In this document: positions 32,632-44,916 of the stretch, piece by piece
Position numbering within the stretch: position 1 is the stretch's first letter
How the letters are laid out: the number at the start of each line of letters is the position of its first letter
Assembly: GCA_949130485.1 (NCBI GenBank)
Contig: OX422187.1
Location: 620,001-684,000, forward strand
Reading direction: 5' to 3'
DNA: 64,000 nucleotides
DNA from: Agelas oroides
Taxonomy: Eukaryota > Porifera > Demospongiae > Agelasida > Agelasidae
Program-made: the position numbers and the translations under genes
Notes under the pieces: model-generated
What the model was told of the DNA's origin: nothing
The model's input: the letters and a program-made list of their open reading frames with translations, nothing else
The model's database searches: none

Positions 32632-33858
32632 CTTGTAGGCATGCAGGCAGGGATAGCCGCTCCATGAATGGGAAGATGAGAGCAGGCGGTGTGCTGCAGT
32701 ATCCCATTAATTGAATGAGGTTGGGATGTTGGAAACTGAATGGAAAAAGGTTCATCGTCAGTAGCCTTGTTGCCAGGCCTTCCAGTTTTTGATTATTTCA
32801 CTGTAACAACTGGGTAGTGCAAAGGCCTGACAACAAAGTATATTGTCAGTAGTGAAACTGTAAGTGGACTGGCACTAAAGAGTGACATACCGAGTGAGAG
32901 AGAGCACCTCCTCACGCAGTTGAACTTTCATGTCAAATCCACAACCAATAAGTTTGTCCTATGTAGGTACGCCAGCCATCCACGTCAACCAAACCATACA
33001 GCGAAATGTATACCTTATTGTCATCACAAACTCAACCAAGAACAAATACTACACCTTATCATACATCTTCACCACAACGGGAATGCTGTTTAACTGCCCC
33101 TTGTATACACAGCTTACTCCACCCTTTCCAATCAACACGCTGAAGTTACCAGTCAATGTTGCAAGCTCGAGAGCATTGCACTCACAAAGATTAACTGCAG
33201 CTATAGATAAAACACAAGAACATGAATGTCACTGTGGTACTCATGCTGGGTTAAGTAACCCACTGTGTGAAGATGGACCAGAACTTGGTTGTGGATGTAC
33301 TGATGACCTTGTGCTGCACATCACAGTTGGACCTATGCACAAGTGGCGTAATTAGTGAGGGTGGCATAGAATGGTAAGCTAGAACAAATGCTATATTATC
33401 CCTTTTAAAGAGCGGATGTGTCAGTTGTGTTATTGCAACATTCAACTGAAATAATTAAATGTGATGAATATTACACGAAGATTACTGCTAACCTTTTTCC
33501 TCTTCATCTGTAACAGTTACTTGTGAAAGTTGCTCTGCCTAATTACAAATATATAAATCAAAGTGGTGAACAACAGAGCACCATGTATGTTGTAAATTCT
33601 TTCACTGAGGGGATGTTTACCTGCTGGTAGCTAAGGTGACTCCTTTCCATCAATAGCTTGATGACCACCTCTGGCACTAGCACATCCATTGTGTACCCAA
33701 ATTGCTAATGATGCAAGTTTGCGGCATGAAATTAATGTCATCTTCAGAGTATGATTTCATTCAATCATGAACATACCTGCATACCCTGCTTGCAAAATAT
33801 CTTCAGCAGACTATGTGATATATACTCAATCTGCTCTTGTAAGAGGATGTTGCCCAGA
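32632..33858 (-). pseudogene. IRAK-like kinase fragment: six exons, N-lobe only
   Basis: Minus-strand exons 33858-33777, 33704-33621, 33538-33493, 33194-33055, 32958-32891 and 32735-32632 have AG/GT borders and every junction agrees in phase. The first three encode a helical region (LLQEQIEYISHSLLKIFCKQ, GYTMDVLVPEVVIKLLMER, SYQQAEQLSQVTVTDEEE). The next begin a kinase domain: FSVLIGKGGVSCVYKG (glycine loop, third Gly replaced by Ser), IPVVVKMYD (catalytic Lys), KVQLREEVLSL (alpha-C Glu), then FQHPNLIQLMGYCS and PALIFPFMERLSL (hinge). This order and the HPNL(I/V)xLxGYC motif fit IRAK/Pelle-type kinases. No catalytic loop or activation segment follows; the next candidate exon near 32549 reads LAWSERRCTNV in the wrong phase and is cut by the MITE at 32412. 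Likely a truncated gene or one with distant exons. Confidence 0.7.
32760..32845. mobile_element. Short MITE in a kinase intron
   Basis: TAGCCTTGTTGCCAGGCCTTCCAG faces AAAGGCCTGACAACAAAGTA with CAGTTTTTGATT inside; related to the element at 58150-58560. Position lies in the intron between the last two kinase exons. Confidence 0.45.
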
Positions 33859-35580
33859 CTTAAACTTCATTCCGGCTGTGAAACAATGAAGCGGTTTAAG
33901 ACTATAGTTAAAGGTACAAGACATACACCTATAATGAAGTATACAAGGACAAAGCTTGATTAAGATGAACTTTTTTTCCAGGAATTTGCCACAATCAAGA
34001 CTGTACGGAAATGTGCACTGCGTCTATGTGTGTGGACTTTTGTATAGGGTCCACCACAACTATAAGTTGCAATGTGGCACCACTCTACATCCATGCAGGA
34101 CCAACAATATCTGGGTGAATTTCGTTACCTCAGTCTGACTACCTTCTCCCTTTGTATACCTATAGGTATGCAGAATTTGACCAAGAAAAAATGCTTATCA
34201 CTTCATCATATTTCCTCATTCTGCAAAAGCAACCAAATACTGGATGGACGGATTATAACAAGTGTAAATGAGGATTATATCCTGAATATAACCACAAAGT
34301 ATGATCCTCTAGTGCTGGTGCATTTCAGCATGACTTGGTGTCTGTTCGCCTACTTTGGGAAACAAAGGGGTGTTTACCAATTGGAAGTAAAATGATATCT
34401 GGGCACCAGCAAATATTTATCAGGCCGTAAAGCTGAACGTTCCAACCACCATTGTGGAGGCAAACCTGTGCGAGGCACTCACACTGAACAGTAAATAATT
34501 GTACACATAAAAGTGAACAGGTAGAAACAGTCACTATGTTGAGTTGAAAAACAGGCCTTTAAGCTAATGTATAATACCATACAGCGGGAAACTTTAGAGG
34601 GTGAAAACTCTTGGTTATTCGCGAAAGTGAAATTTGGGGTGTGGCGTCGTTGGTGGCAAGCGAGCAATCCGTGAAAAGTTTTCTCCGTATATTCACTAAT
34701 TCAGGAAAGTTTCCTTCCTTGGAAGTTTTCCAGTATATGGTAATTTCAAAGTAACATGAAATACAAGTACATGAACAGGGAATATACCTCCACTATATTA
34801 CCTCGTATCTTTGGTGGGCCAGCTACGTACATATCATGCCTCCATGACTGCACCTGTGACAAACAACATTTGTCAATCACGAGTCCCACCTCATAGCTAC
34901 ACATACTTTAGGTACGGTTCCAAAACTTTACTATATTCCACAAATGTACACCCAAATCCTTCCATACTAAACTCACTTTCCCTTCATGAATTCCATGGAC
35001 ATATGCTTGCACACTATCACTGGCCAACCAAGATCCAATGGCTTCTTCAGAAACAGTTTTCATGCTGCAGTACGTACAGCTAGGTGATGTATATAGTTAA
35101 AGTTGTAGATATAAAATGAGTGCATGTATCAACCAATCTACTGTTTAGTTGCTTCACAGACATCTAATACAGTTCAAGTTTTCATGATCTACAAAAAGTA
35201 TAGTTGAGATGTGGTCATCAAAGTGCGAGGTTCATGACGTGTGAATTTTAGGAAACACATGAAATACACACCAAGAATTCCCACACTATACAAGGATGTT
35301 GGTTTAATGTTAATTAGTATAAAATGTATTCCCTCAGGAAACAGCAGCAAGGCAACATAGTCAAACACTAATCTAGCATGGCTAGCTACCCAGATACTGG
35401 TCAACTACCGTGAAATACTCAGGAGCAAAGGTAAAATATACACACACAATATAAAACCTTGACTTTTAGTAAGGTTAAGCAACCTGTTTTTTGTCCTTTG
35501 TGCTAACTTCTCCATGTCCTCCACACTCATCTACCGCCATGAAGGCATGATTGGGCTATTCCATTTATTAAAGATACACC
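33859..35580. other. Unassigned sequence upstream of the kinase fragment
   Basis: Earlier exons of the kinase gene would be expected here but none could be read with confidence. Confidence 0.3.
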
Positions 35581-35828
35581 CCCATAGAAGAGTGAATTTG
35601 GGTACACCCTCAAGACCTCAATTAAACCCTCAAGACTTTAATTGATTTTGAGGAATTACATGTACCCTCAAGACATATTAAAATTGCATGTGGCCCTCCG
35701 GACGCTATTAATTTTGGCTACAAATACCCTCAAGACAAATCATCATCTCTTCTATCCTCTTACTGTGCATGCTGGTTAGATACAGTCTAGACAGTAATCT
35801 TAGTTTGTGACCCTTTCCATACGCCATT

Positions 35829-36655
35829 GACCCTCACGACACATAATTTGTTGGTTGAATAGCATCAGGACATTAATTGTACGATATTTTGACCTTCAAG
35901 ACAGATAATTTGTTGGTTGAATACCATCTGGACATTAATTGTACGATATTTTGACCCTCAAGACAGATAATTTGTTGGTTGAATACCGTCTGGACATTAA
36001 TTGTACGATGTTTTGACCCTCAAGACAGATAATTTGTTGGTTGGATACCATCTGGACATTAATTGTACGATGTTTTGACCCTCAAGACAGATAATTTGTT
36101 GGTTGAATACCATCTGGACATTAATTGTACGATATTTTGACCCTCAAGACAGATAATTTGTTGGTTGAATACCGTCTGGACATTAATTGTACGATATTTT
36201 GACCCTCAAGACAGATAATTTGTTGGTTGAATACCATCTGGACATTAATTGTACGATATTTTGATGTGGGCTACCGCTATATCGAACAATTTGAGTCGTT
36301 CCTCTGCATAGGTGCTACAGGACATCAGAAAATGCTCCTCATCTTCCACTAGCTTTTGACCCTCAAGACAGATAATTTGTTGGTTGAATACCATCTGGAC
36401 ATTAATTGTACGATATTTTGACCCTCAAGACAGATAATTTGTTGGTTGAATACCATCTGGACATTAATTGTACGATGTTTTGACCCTCAAGACAGATAAT
36501 TTGTTGGTTGAATACCATCTGGACATTAATTGTACGATGTTTTGACCCTCAAGACAGATAATTTGTTGGTTGAATACCATCTGGACATTAATTGTACGAT
36601 GTTTTGACCCTCAAGACAGATAATTTGTTGGTTGAATACCATCTGGACATTAGTT
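35829..36655. repeat. 62 bp tandem repeat, about twelve copies, interrupted once
   Basis: Unit GACAGATAATTTGTTGGTTG, AATACCATCTGGACATTAAT, TGTACGATATTTTGACCCTC, AA. A 90-base unrelated segment interrupts it at 36264-36354. Irregular ACCCTCAAGAC motifs extend the array upstream to about 35600. Confidence 0.95.
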
Positions 36656-39322
36656 TGTTTCTGCCACCGTGCCTTCTGTGCAAGTCATTTCCTAGGGAGG
36701 CATGCCAGTCCTGTACAAAGCAATCTTCACATCGTTGGCCAAGCTCGCTGAGAAACTGACGGGACTTGGTTTCGTCTATGTCTTCCATGATGTATGCAAA
36801 ACCATACTTACTAACAATGGCATTTATCTTCATGTACCATGATCTGTAGTTGTGCCTGGACATCAGCTTTGATAATTCCATTGCCTCCATAACCAACTCT
36901 GGTGCTTCCCCCACGGAGCACCTAACCCAGTACTGCACTGCCCGAAACTGCGTAGCTAGCCACAATGGGAATCTACCAAGTTCTCCCAGAACTGCATTAG
37001 TGGTTACCGAATTCGGCACTTCAAGTACTAATTTACAGAACTTCAATAAGGTATTTTCCAGCGAGTCATAGCACTTGGTCCCCCATACCTCACAGCCGTA
37101 TGTCAGTATTGGAGCAACCAAAACATCAAACAGTCTGCACTTGATATCTATATCCAGACCACCTAAAAGATCAGCTCTGCTCAGCATTGCCATCATATCT
37201 TTCTGTCCACTTTTTGTCAGGGTGTCCACACACAAGTCAAAAGAGCAAGATCTAGAGAATATCACACCAAGGTACCTAAAGCTATCCACCCACTCCAACT
37301 CCAACCCTTTGTACGTAAACTGCAGAACATCCGAATCAGACCTACTACCGAATACCATAACCTTAGATTTCCTGGTGTTAACACTCAAATTCCATTTGTC
37401 ACAATAACCAGAGAGGGAATCTAGCATGGCTTGCAGGTCAGCACCCGACTCAGCTACCAGAGTCACATCGTCAGCATACATCAGACCTTTTACATTCTGG
37501 TTTACAAGCTTCACACCAAGGCCACTCATCTCTGACATTAGATCATTTGTGTATAATGCAAAGAGAGTTGGGCTGAGGGGACAGCCTTGTCTCACCCCTT
37601 TATCACACTGGATTTGCTCTGTGCATCCTCTGCTGGTGCAGACCACAGACTGTGCTTGGCTATACATGCTATGTAATATTGTACACATTTGTGAACTAAG
37701 CCCCAAATTTGACAACTTCTTCCACAGCAGCCCATGTGACACCGAGTCGAAAGCTTTCTGAAAATCAATGAAGCAACAGAACAACCGTTTGCGTTTCCAC
37801 TTCGTCTTCTCCAGTAAGCTATTCAGCACGAAAATCGGATCTGAAGTCCTGTGACCCTTCCGAAAGCCAAACTGATAAATTGGTATTATTCCTTCTTCGG
37901 TAGCCCATGTCTGGATTCGTTTTTCCAGTACAGCAGAAAACAGCTTTGCAATAATGGGTAGGAGGGTGATAGCTCTGTAGTTATTTGCACAGTCAGGTTC
38001 CCCTCCTTTATAGATTGGAATAATCAATCCCTAGGCCCAGGATGCAGGAAATTGGCCAAGTTGAAATACTTTGTTAAACAGTTTGGTCAGTGTATGCAGT
38101 ATTATCTCATCTAAATTCTTAAACAACTCTGCACAGAGACCATCTGCCCCCGATGCTTTACCATCCTTCATTCTGTCTATGGCCAGGTGCACCTCTTCTG
38201 TAGAGATGTCTGTGTCCAGTTGTGTGACCATATTTACCAAGAAGCTGGGTGACTCGTGATATGTTTCCGTCTCTTGGTGTATTCCAACAAAGTGCCTAAC
38301 CCAGTCTCCCTGACTAATCTTATCAGATATCAGTGTCTTTTTCTGTTTTTTCCCCAGCTCAAGGATTCTCCAGAAGTGTTTCGGGTCTCTTCTATTTAGA
38401 ACTCTCAGGCTTGCATTGAGACAACTATTATGGTCCCTCTTTTTTTGCTTGGTCAACCGTTTAAATAGCTTCTTTTGGACCATATAACTAGAAAACGACT
38501 CGGCATCCCTCAATTACTTCCATCTTCTTAACAGCATATTTACTTTCCTCTTTGCTACCTTGCAGTCCTGGTCAGTGGCGGTACCACGGGGGGGGGGGGG
38601 GGGGGGGTGAAGGGGGGCGTAGGCCCCCCCAAACCGCCCGTCTGGCCTGGTTGTGGGGCGGGCGCCATGCTATTATCTACACGGCCACAGCTAGCTAGCT
38701 AGGTACGTAGATCAGCTGTGCATGCCTATGGTCCTGGTCAAACCAAGGATTATTAGGGAAACTAGTGCTCCTGTTCTGTGCACTTCCCTTGTTCTTCAGG
38801 CAAAGTACTCCTGAATCTCTTGCTACCTCTGTTAATGCACTCGCCAAACTCTCTGCACCTTCTTCCAAAGGCAACGTATCCAAATCATCGCTTAACTTGG
38901 CCATTCTGTCTCGCCAGTCTACTTCACTGAGGTGCTTCTGAAACATCTCCCCTGGTTCTTCAACCATGTACCTGCCCAGAAAATCTCGCTTGTCTCCTTG
39001 TTATTCTGACACTCCACTTCCTTTCGTGACATTACATGATGTCACAGGCGGGATATAGAAAAAACCAACGTACGTGTCTCTTTCCAGTCCAAAAGCTGTC
39101 TTGTCCAGAACGATCCACATTCTGTCCTGCTCCTTGCCACGGGGTAACACTTGTACTCCCTCTTGCAACTCTTTCTTGATGTACAGTAGCAGTCCACCCG
39201 CACCCCTCTTAGTCCTGCGGTTTAGTGATGGGTCTACAAAAACTAAAATGCAAATGCGGAACCCTGCTCTGTTATCTATGGTGACACTGGCAAGCACTTG
39301 CAGAAATTCAAAAAGATCCTAG
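36651..39322 (-). pseudogene. LINE (non-LTR retrotransposon) with broken endonuclease and reverse transcriptase
   Basis: Reverse transcriptase at about 38040-36660 shows NNYRAITLLPIIAKLF, QFGFRKGHRTSD, FIDFQKAFDSVSHG (catalytic Asp), GVRQGCPLSPTLF and MYADDVTLV (YADD). Upstream lie a linker (38513-38031), and a partial endonuclease with RRTKRGAGGLLLYIKKELQE (39297-39001) followed by WRDRMAKLSDDLD (38967-38740). Damage: an in-frame TAG at about 38034, a stop just before LRDAESFSSY near 38514, a missing central part of the endonuclease, and a 156 bp insertion at 38575. The 3' end reads directly into the 62 bp array at about 36651, so the LINE tail lies at or in the array. LINE clade not resolved. 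Inactive. Confidence 0.9.
38575..38730. mobile_element. 156 bp insertion with a run of about 21 G, inside the LINE
   Basis: Flanked by GTCCTGGTCA at 38565-38574 and 38731-38740, a 10 bp target duplication. Removing it rejoins the LINE frame between NPWFDQD and CKVAKRKV. The insert begins GTGGCGGTACCACGGGG and has a long G run and GCTAGCTAGCTAGG near its other end. No terminal inverted repeats are obvious, so it may be SINE-like. Confidence 0.7.
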
Positions 39323-39470
39323 AATTGCGGAAACAATGCGGAAAGTACAGTGGCCGAGAGTGATCATTTCTGCCATTCCATCTCATTTCCATTTCATTTC
39401 CATCGCCGTTCCATTTCATTTCCATTCCATTTCCAGTTCCAGTTTAGTTCCTTTTCTCGTATAGGCTTCA
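39323..39470. repeat. GCGGAAA / TTTCCATTTCC repeat, copy A
   Basis: AATTGCGGAAACAATGCGGA, then GTGGCCGAGAGTGATCATTT, then CCATTTCATTTCC units. The same order is seen at 46826-47120 and, inverted, near 45000-45200. Confidence 0.7.
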
Positions 39471-39800
39471 TCTTATTAATACTAGATTGCATTTGTAATC
39501 GCTTGTTAGCTGTATGTAAGCAGTGAGTATCTCAGATAAGAGTGAATAATTATATCGAATAAGAGTAATGAACTTGATAGTGATAAAGGAATAAAGTTTT
39601 GTATATATAGTACATATTGGACAATCTTGATGTTTCACTGTTTTACGGTTTGTATAGCTGCAGTTTAAGCAGTCAGAGTAACAAACTTGGTAGTGATATA
39701 GTGATAAAACTTCGAAAAATTAAGTTAAGTTTACAATCACGGCCAACAGTGATGGAGGATGACAATCACAGTGAAGGGGATGGTACTATGGCTTCCTTAC
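39471..39800. other. Unassigned sequence
   Basis: Lies between the LINE and the SAM gene; any last exon of that gene was not found. Confidence 0.3.
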
Positions 39801-42026
39801 ATCATCGTGCTGTTCTATCTGAAACTGATCAATCAGATAATTTGCAAATGAGGGTGGCAGTGAATGCAGAAGTTGATCCCCAAATGCTTTCAGTGGTGGT
39901 AGATCATCGTACAACTCCAGATCTGGCCCCAAATCTGTGATTCCAATCTCAGGAACTGGCAAGGATTTGTTCTTCAGTAATTTCACAACGGAGTCCATGT
40001 CATAAAATGTTGGCAACTAGAATGGTATCCAGAGCACATGCAGGTATAAGTTGCTGCAGACAATGGATTTGAACATCGTCGAGTATAAGCCTCATTGGTC
40101 CAACAGCAGGAGACTTGAACAAACCTGTGTTTTCTGCAAGCAGCTGCTGAATTGCATAGAGGTCTTCATGTCCAGTTGTGTATGAAAAGAGTGTCAGGAT
40201 TACTAGCAATTGACAGTTACACAATTACCTTCATATTCGATTGATTCTTCTAATTCCTCAGAGGCATGACTTTTCTCTTGCTCATTCGGAAGAGGTTGTT
40301 CATCTTTGTCATCAGGTACGTACCTTGCATAATGAACAATAAATGTGTTAGAGGCAGCATTTGCAACTGGCAAGTGAGTATATGGAATCTAACCTCCTCA
40401 GATGGTGAATACACCACGTACACTGAAAGTTTGCTAAGTTGTGGAGTTGCCATCCTCAAGTGCGTGCGCAGGTCTGTGTTTGGTCCAAAATGAGGCAGTG
40501 GTTGTCCAGATGAATCTGTAAGCCAGAAGCATTTGGCTGGTTTGAGCACATCAGGGAAGAACAGCAACCGACCCCGCTTGATGATGTCAGAGTATGTGCT
40601 GCCAAGCTCAAACTGTTCTTTCCTTGGAGGTGGGAGGTATGCCCTTCTAACGCCACGGTCTTCTGAATTGTCAAACAGCTGTGGACCTAGCTGGAACTTA
40701 TGAGAGAAACAAGAAGTGTTTTATAGTTACAAAAACAATGTGAGAAACAAACTACAGTAGAAAATCACTTATCCCAATATGTTGGAACTGAAGCGTGTTT
40801 GGAGCTGAAGTGTTCGACTAAGTGAAACAATACCATTTGTATGGCATGAATGCACAGCAGATATCTATGAATATCACCATTCAACTATGTGAACATTCAG
40901 ATAACTAAAGCTCAAATACTGGATAATATGTCCCTAGACATTCTACTGTAATAACTTACTGATATATTTTTCTCAGTAGCTGGTTGCAGTGTAGTTGGAG
41001 TTTTTGAGCGTTTAGGTGGAGGTGGATCTAGGGTTGGTGTATGCTTTCCCTTGCTGATGTCATGATAATGTTGAAACAGAGCGAGCCTAGACTCCTGCAC
41101 CCTTTTCTTAGAAGTCTGCGGGGTACTAGTGGAGCTGGCCATAGGTTGACTCTCACATACTTTCGCAAACTGTTGGGCTAGAAAATAGTGAAACCATTAC
41201 TAACTTAGTAATTTAATTCATCTGGTACTAATTCTGCATCCAGCTAACAATCACAAAGCAGAATAGTGCCACACACATAGCTATTCATGCATGACCAATC
41301 AATTAGCAATTTCTGTTACATATTTACTGTTGCCATGACTTTTCTTTACACCTGCGAACCGTACTTGATCCTCAACAAGCTTAGATGAAGTGGCTGGAGG
41401 ATATGAAAATACGGGTGATAAGTGGTCTATAGCAAGTCTACAATTGCTGTTTAATCACATTTGCATCATCCTCAATGGCTGTGTCTTTGTCGAGTGCACA
41501 CACTGACTACTTCAACTCTTTGGCTATATAGTACCCTAGGCTGGTCGTGTTGAACCTGTATGCCTAATGTTGTCCTTTATCGTGGCTTGCTTATGTGAAT
41601 CGCGGCAACTTTGACCTGCCCATGCGATCACAAAATCATTGTCTCGCATTACTAATTGAGCAGGCAGTTTGTAAATATATGCTAGAAGACCCACACTAAA
41701 AGAAAAGATACACTACAACTCACATTCCTTGCATGGTGCTTCACTCCCAAGACCATCAGTCTCCAACTTATGCTGGTCAAAATAGCATGTTCTCCTATTC
41801 GGATTTTGCCTAGGAGTTTTTGTAGATGCTCCTCATGAAGGAGACTCAAAATCTGTTTACTGATGATAGCCTCCGAACAGAGCACTTCAATCGTATCTTC
41901 TGCAATTCCCTCACTCTTTAACAACTGAACAAACGCCTGTTCATGATTCACACTGTCGCTATGGCATACGGCATGCGTAACAAAAGCAAACACGTGGCCA
42001 TACGTACCCGTGCCTCGTAAACACAC
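39801..42026 (-). CDS. SAM-domain protein, multi-exon, downstream neighbour of the integrase gene
   Basis: Best-supported exons: about 42026-41724 (donor GTGAGT), 41177-40960 (acceptor TTTTCTAG, donor GTAAGT) and 40689-40394 (acceptor TTCCAG). The last two join in phase 0. Exon 1 encodes a SAM-like helical domain: AFVQLLKSEGIAEDTIEVL, IISKQILSLLHEEHLQKLL, KIRIGEHAILTSI. Exon 2 is Pro/Ser/Thr-rich with PPPPKRSKTPT, a possible nuclear signal. Exon 3 reads STYSDIIKRGRLLFFPDVL then KPAKCFWLTDSSGQPLPHF and THLRMATPQLSKL. Further open pieces: an acidic one at about 40316-40230 (DDKDEQPLPNEQEKSHASEE), one at about 40200-40030 (GPMRLILDDVQIHCLQQL), and an exon 40016-39801 with donor GTAAGG (YDMDSVVKLLKNKSLPVPE); their joins could not be fixed. 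No ATG is in frame in exon 1. SAM domains mediate protein or RNA contacts. Function unknown. Confidence 0.55.
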
Positions 42027-42659
42027 GGAAATGAAAGTAAATACATCAGGTCCTACACTCTGCCGGTTCCGTGTACCAAGTTGCAGATAGGGGGCGGGCT
42101 CTTTTGGACAGTGTTAAAATAGAGCAGCATTAGCATGGAGAAATATACATACCATCACCAAAGATATGCAAACCATGCGGAATGAAATGAGTGTATACTG
42201 TCATGTGATGCATTGTTAACGTCAGGATTAATCCAGCTAGCTGTTGGTATACTCTTCAGTTAACGTCATGAATAAGTGTAGTGCATCCTTCCAGGTACTT
42301 GGGTCATGTAGTTGGTAGGACTGCATAACCTGCTTTGCAAATGTCTGAAACTCCACGCAAACACTTTCAGGAAGTTTTGCATAGCGTAATTCTGCAAACT
42401 CAAGTAAATCCCGATCAACATGACAAATATAGTCTTCAGCACCTGCACATATTCAGACATATATAGATTTAATATAGACGCATAATAGTAAGTACAGAAT
42501 TGCAATAACTGACCACAGTGTGTTGGTGCAAAGTATAGAAACTCTGGTATCCCTCCTAATGTTTCAGCCATAGTACTTTTCCGGATTCTGTGGTTATTCC
42601 AATCTTCCCTGAACTCATCCACTTCCTTCTGTAGCATAGGCCCAAAGCAAAACCTAACA

Positions 42660-42740
42660 GCATCCCTAGTGTGTGTATGTACACATGTAAAGAGAGAGTG
42701 TGTATGTGTGTGTGTGTGTGGGGGGGGGGGGGGGGCAGTG
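42660..42740. repeat. TG and poly-G simple repeat in an integrase intron
   Basis: (TG)n followed by about 16 G at 42720-42736, between integrase exons. Confidence 0.8.
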
Positions 42741-44510
42741 TGTCAATGAACTGCAGTATACTTAAACTGAAACAAAAACCACACTCCATGCATGCAATAC
42801 ACATGCACATGTATATACACACATGCACAATGACCAAGAGTAAAACAAACGTGAAATGGGTTAACATCCGAGAAAAGTCCACTCATCCTCATATTCTGTC
42901 AGTGCAGAAGGAATACAGAATTCCTCATGCAAGCTTACAACAAATTTGAACATAACCACACCTTAAAAAATGATATCCACCATTCACTTTGTCCTCTCCT
43001 TAACTGTGACCACAGTGCCTCTATTCTCTGTGAGGTAGAAATTAACGTGTCCAGCTATAAAAGTATATCTCTATATACATGCTGCAACAGCAAAGCAGTT
43101 GGCAGGCCAGCACAGTATTATAAATTCTGTTGTTGCATACTTGGTTGGTTGTTGACCGTCCATATCTATGGCTGTTCTCTCTGCTCAGGTCATCAACTCC
43201 TTCAGGCCTAAATGTTTGCTGTATAAATGCCACATGAACATTCTCAGTCCCTCTGTCAGTTCTAGTTAGTCTTGGACAACCTGTTTACATGCAAGGAAAA
43301 ATGTTACTGTTAGTACTTACAACTACCGTGATCACACTCACCTCCATTTTCTTTCACACATCTGAGGTAGTAGTGTGCAATAATACAGGGGTTGTTATTA
43401 CTTTGTGATGCTCTTAACCACAAGATACGATGAGAGAAACTACACAAGTGAATACAAAGACTTCACAAGTTACTTGTTTGCTCGTGTTCAATGCACAATA
43501 TTGAAGTATATATATGTGCAGTACCCATCAATACGTACATCCATGAACTGCGATGCCAAAAGGCTTCAGTTTGTCATATCCATCCATGTGCCAGATATAG
43601 TTTGGTCCCTAATTTAAAATTTCCACATCAGTTAAATTTGTTCTATATATGCGACACTTTAAGCGCTGTGACTTCCTTGTAGCTGTACCCTCAGGATCTA
43701 TGTTTCAAAGCAACACCATTACAGTGTCCCTACAGTGTAAGCAAAACAAACTAATCAAGAATATACTGATATTGCTTGATACATCAAAACTGAACAATTC
43801 ACCTTCTTGCCTTTAAGCTAAATCTGCTGTTAACTGTTCTCCACATAGACCTGTACCCCTTAAGTGATGCTGAAGAGGATATTTCTGCCTGCAAACAACA
43901 TCATACATTCACTGGAGCTCCGATTATGAACCTGCTGACTACTGTAATGCTCCTATCAATGTTATGCCCCACTACTGAGCAGTTGATGGGGATTAAAATG
44001 AGGGTTTGACTGAAGGCAGTCAGATCAGTTAAACTGTATGTGTCAAATTTCCAGTAATCTCCCATTTTTTCAAGGGGATTTGATTACATGCAGGGTCTGC
44101 GTATAGGGGCAATTGATGCTTTAATTAGTCAAATCCCCACCTTGCCCCACTGTAGCCAAATTTGGGTGGGGGGGAAGCATATAACATTGATAGGTGCATA
44201 AACTTGAACTTACTCGGACAGCGTTTGCTATGCTGTGATGTGGTGCTTCTCTTCTCCTCGCATTCACTTTCAGCTTACGCATTATGCGGCGTAGTTGATC
44301 ATGAACCGTGCTGGAGTAAGGGTTATTTTGTCAACTGTGAACACCATACTTAATTGTAACCCAGTTTACTACTGCTTACTCACCTCAGAAAGAACCCATG
44401 TGCTGCAGCCAGGACTGCTGTAATTTCAGCTGCTGTATATACACCTTTGAGTGCATAATGTACAATCAGTGCATCCCTCTCACTTCGTAAGACTGGTGGC
44501 AACTGACAGT

Positions 44511-44916
44511 AGGCCCTGATGGATTATGCTAGCATAATTTTGAGAATAATAGGTAGCAAAAAGAATTAAGAATTATTCAAGAATAATAGGTAGTCATTTT
44601 GGTCCCAAAAAGAATAATAGGTACATTTTGGGGTCACATGAATGATGAGTCACATCCCTTTCCAAATTATTAACTCTATGGAAAAGAATCTATAGTTATT
44701 GCTTCACTACCTGTATTGCTTGAATCGTTTCTTCTGGACCAGTTGCGATTTACTTCTCAAAAAAGTTATTATTATGTTATTAAATATATATTTTAATGAG
44801 AATAATAGGTGCAATAAAAAGAATAATAGGTAGAATGGAAAGAATAATAGGTAAGACTTTCAAGAACAAAGGAATAGAATAATAGGTAGAAAAAAAAGAA
44901 TAATCCATCAAGGCCT
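44511..44916. mobile_element. MITE with AGGCCYTGATGGATTAT ends and AGAATAATAGGTA repeats
   Basis: Ends AGGCCCTGATGGATTAT and ATAATCCATCAAGGCCT are inverted over 17 bases. The flanks are AACTGACAGT at 44501-44510 and 44917-44926, an exact 10 bp target duplication. The interior holds nine or so scattered AGAATAATAGGTA motifs. It lies inside the first coding exon of the integrase gene. Size, ends and duplication length fit a non-autonomous Mutator-like element. Confidence 0.85.

Noticed and set aside
35829..36655. CRISPR array
   Set aside because: Units are contiguous without spacers, 62 bp long and in a eukaryotic context; same for the 41, 58 and 17 bp arrays.
40000..40224. Direct in-frame join of the 40200-40030 piece to the 40016-39801 exon of the SAM gene
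   Set aside because: Frames disagree and a GTTTGT donor that would link them leaves the wrong phase; left unresolved.
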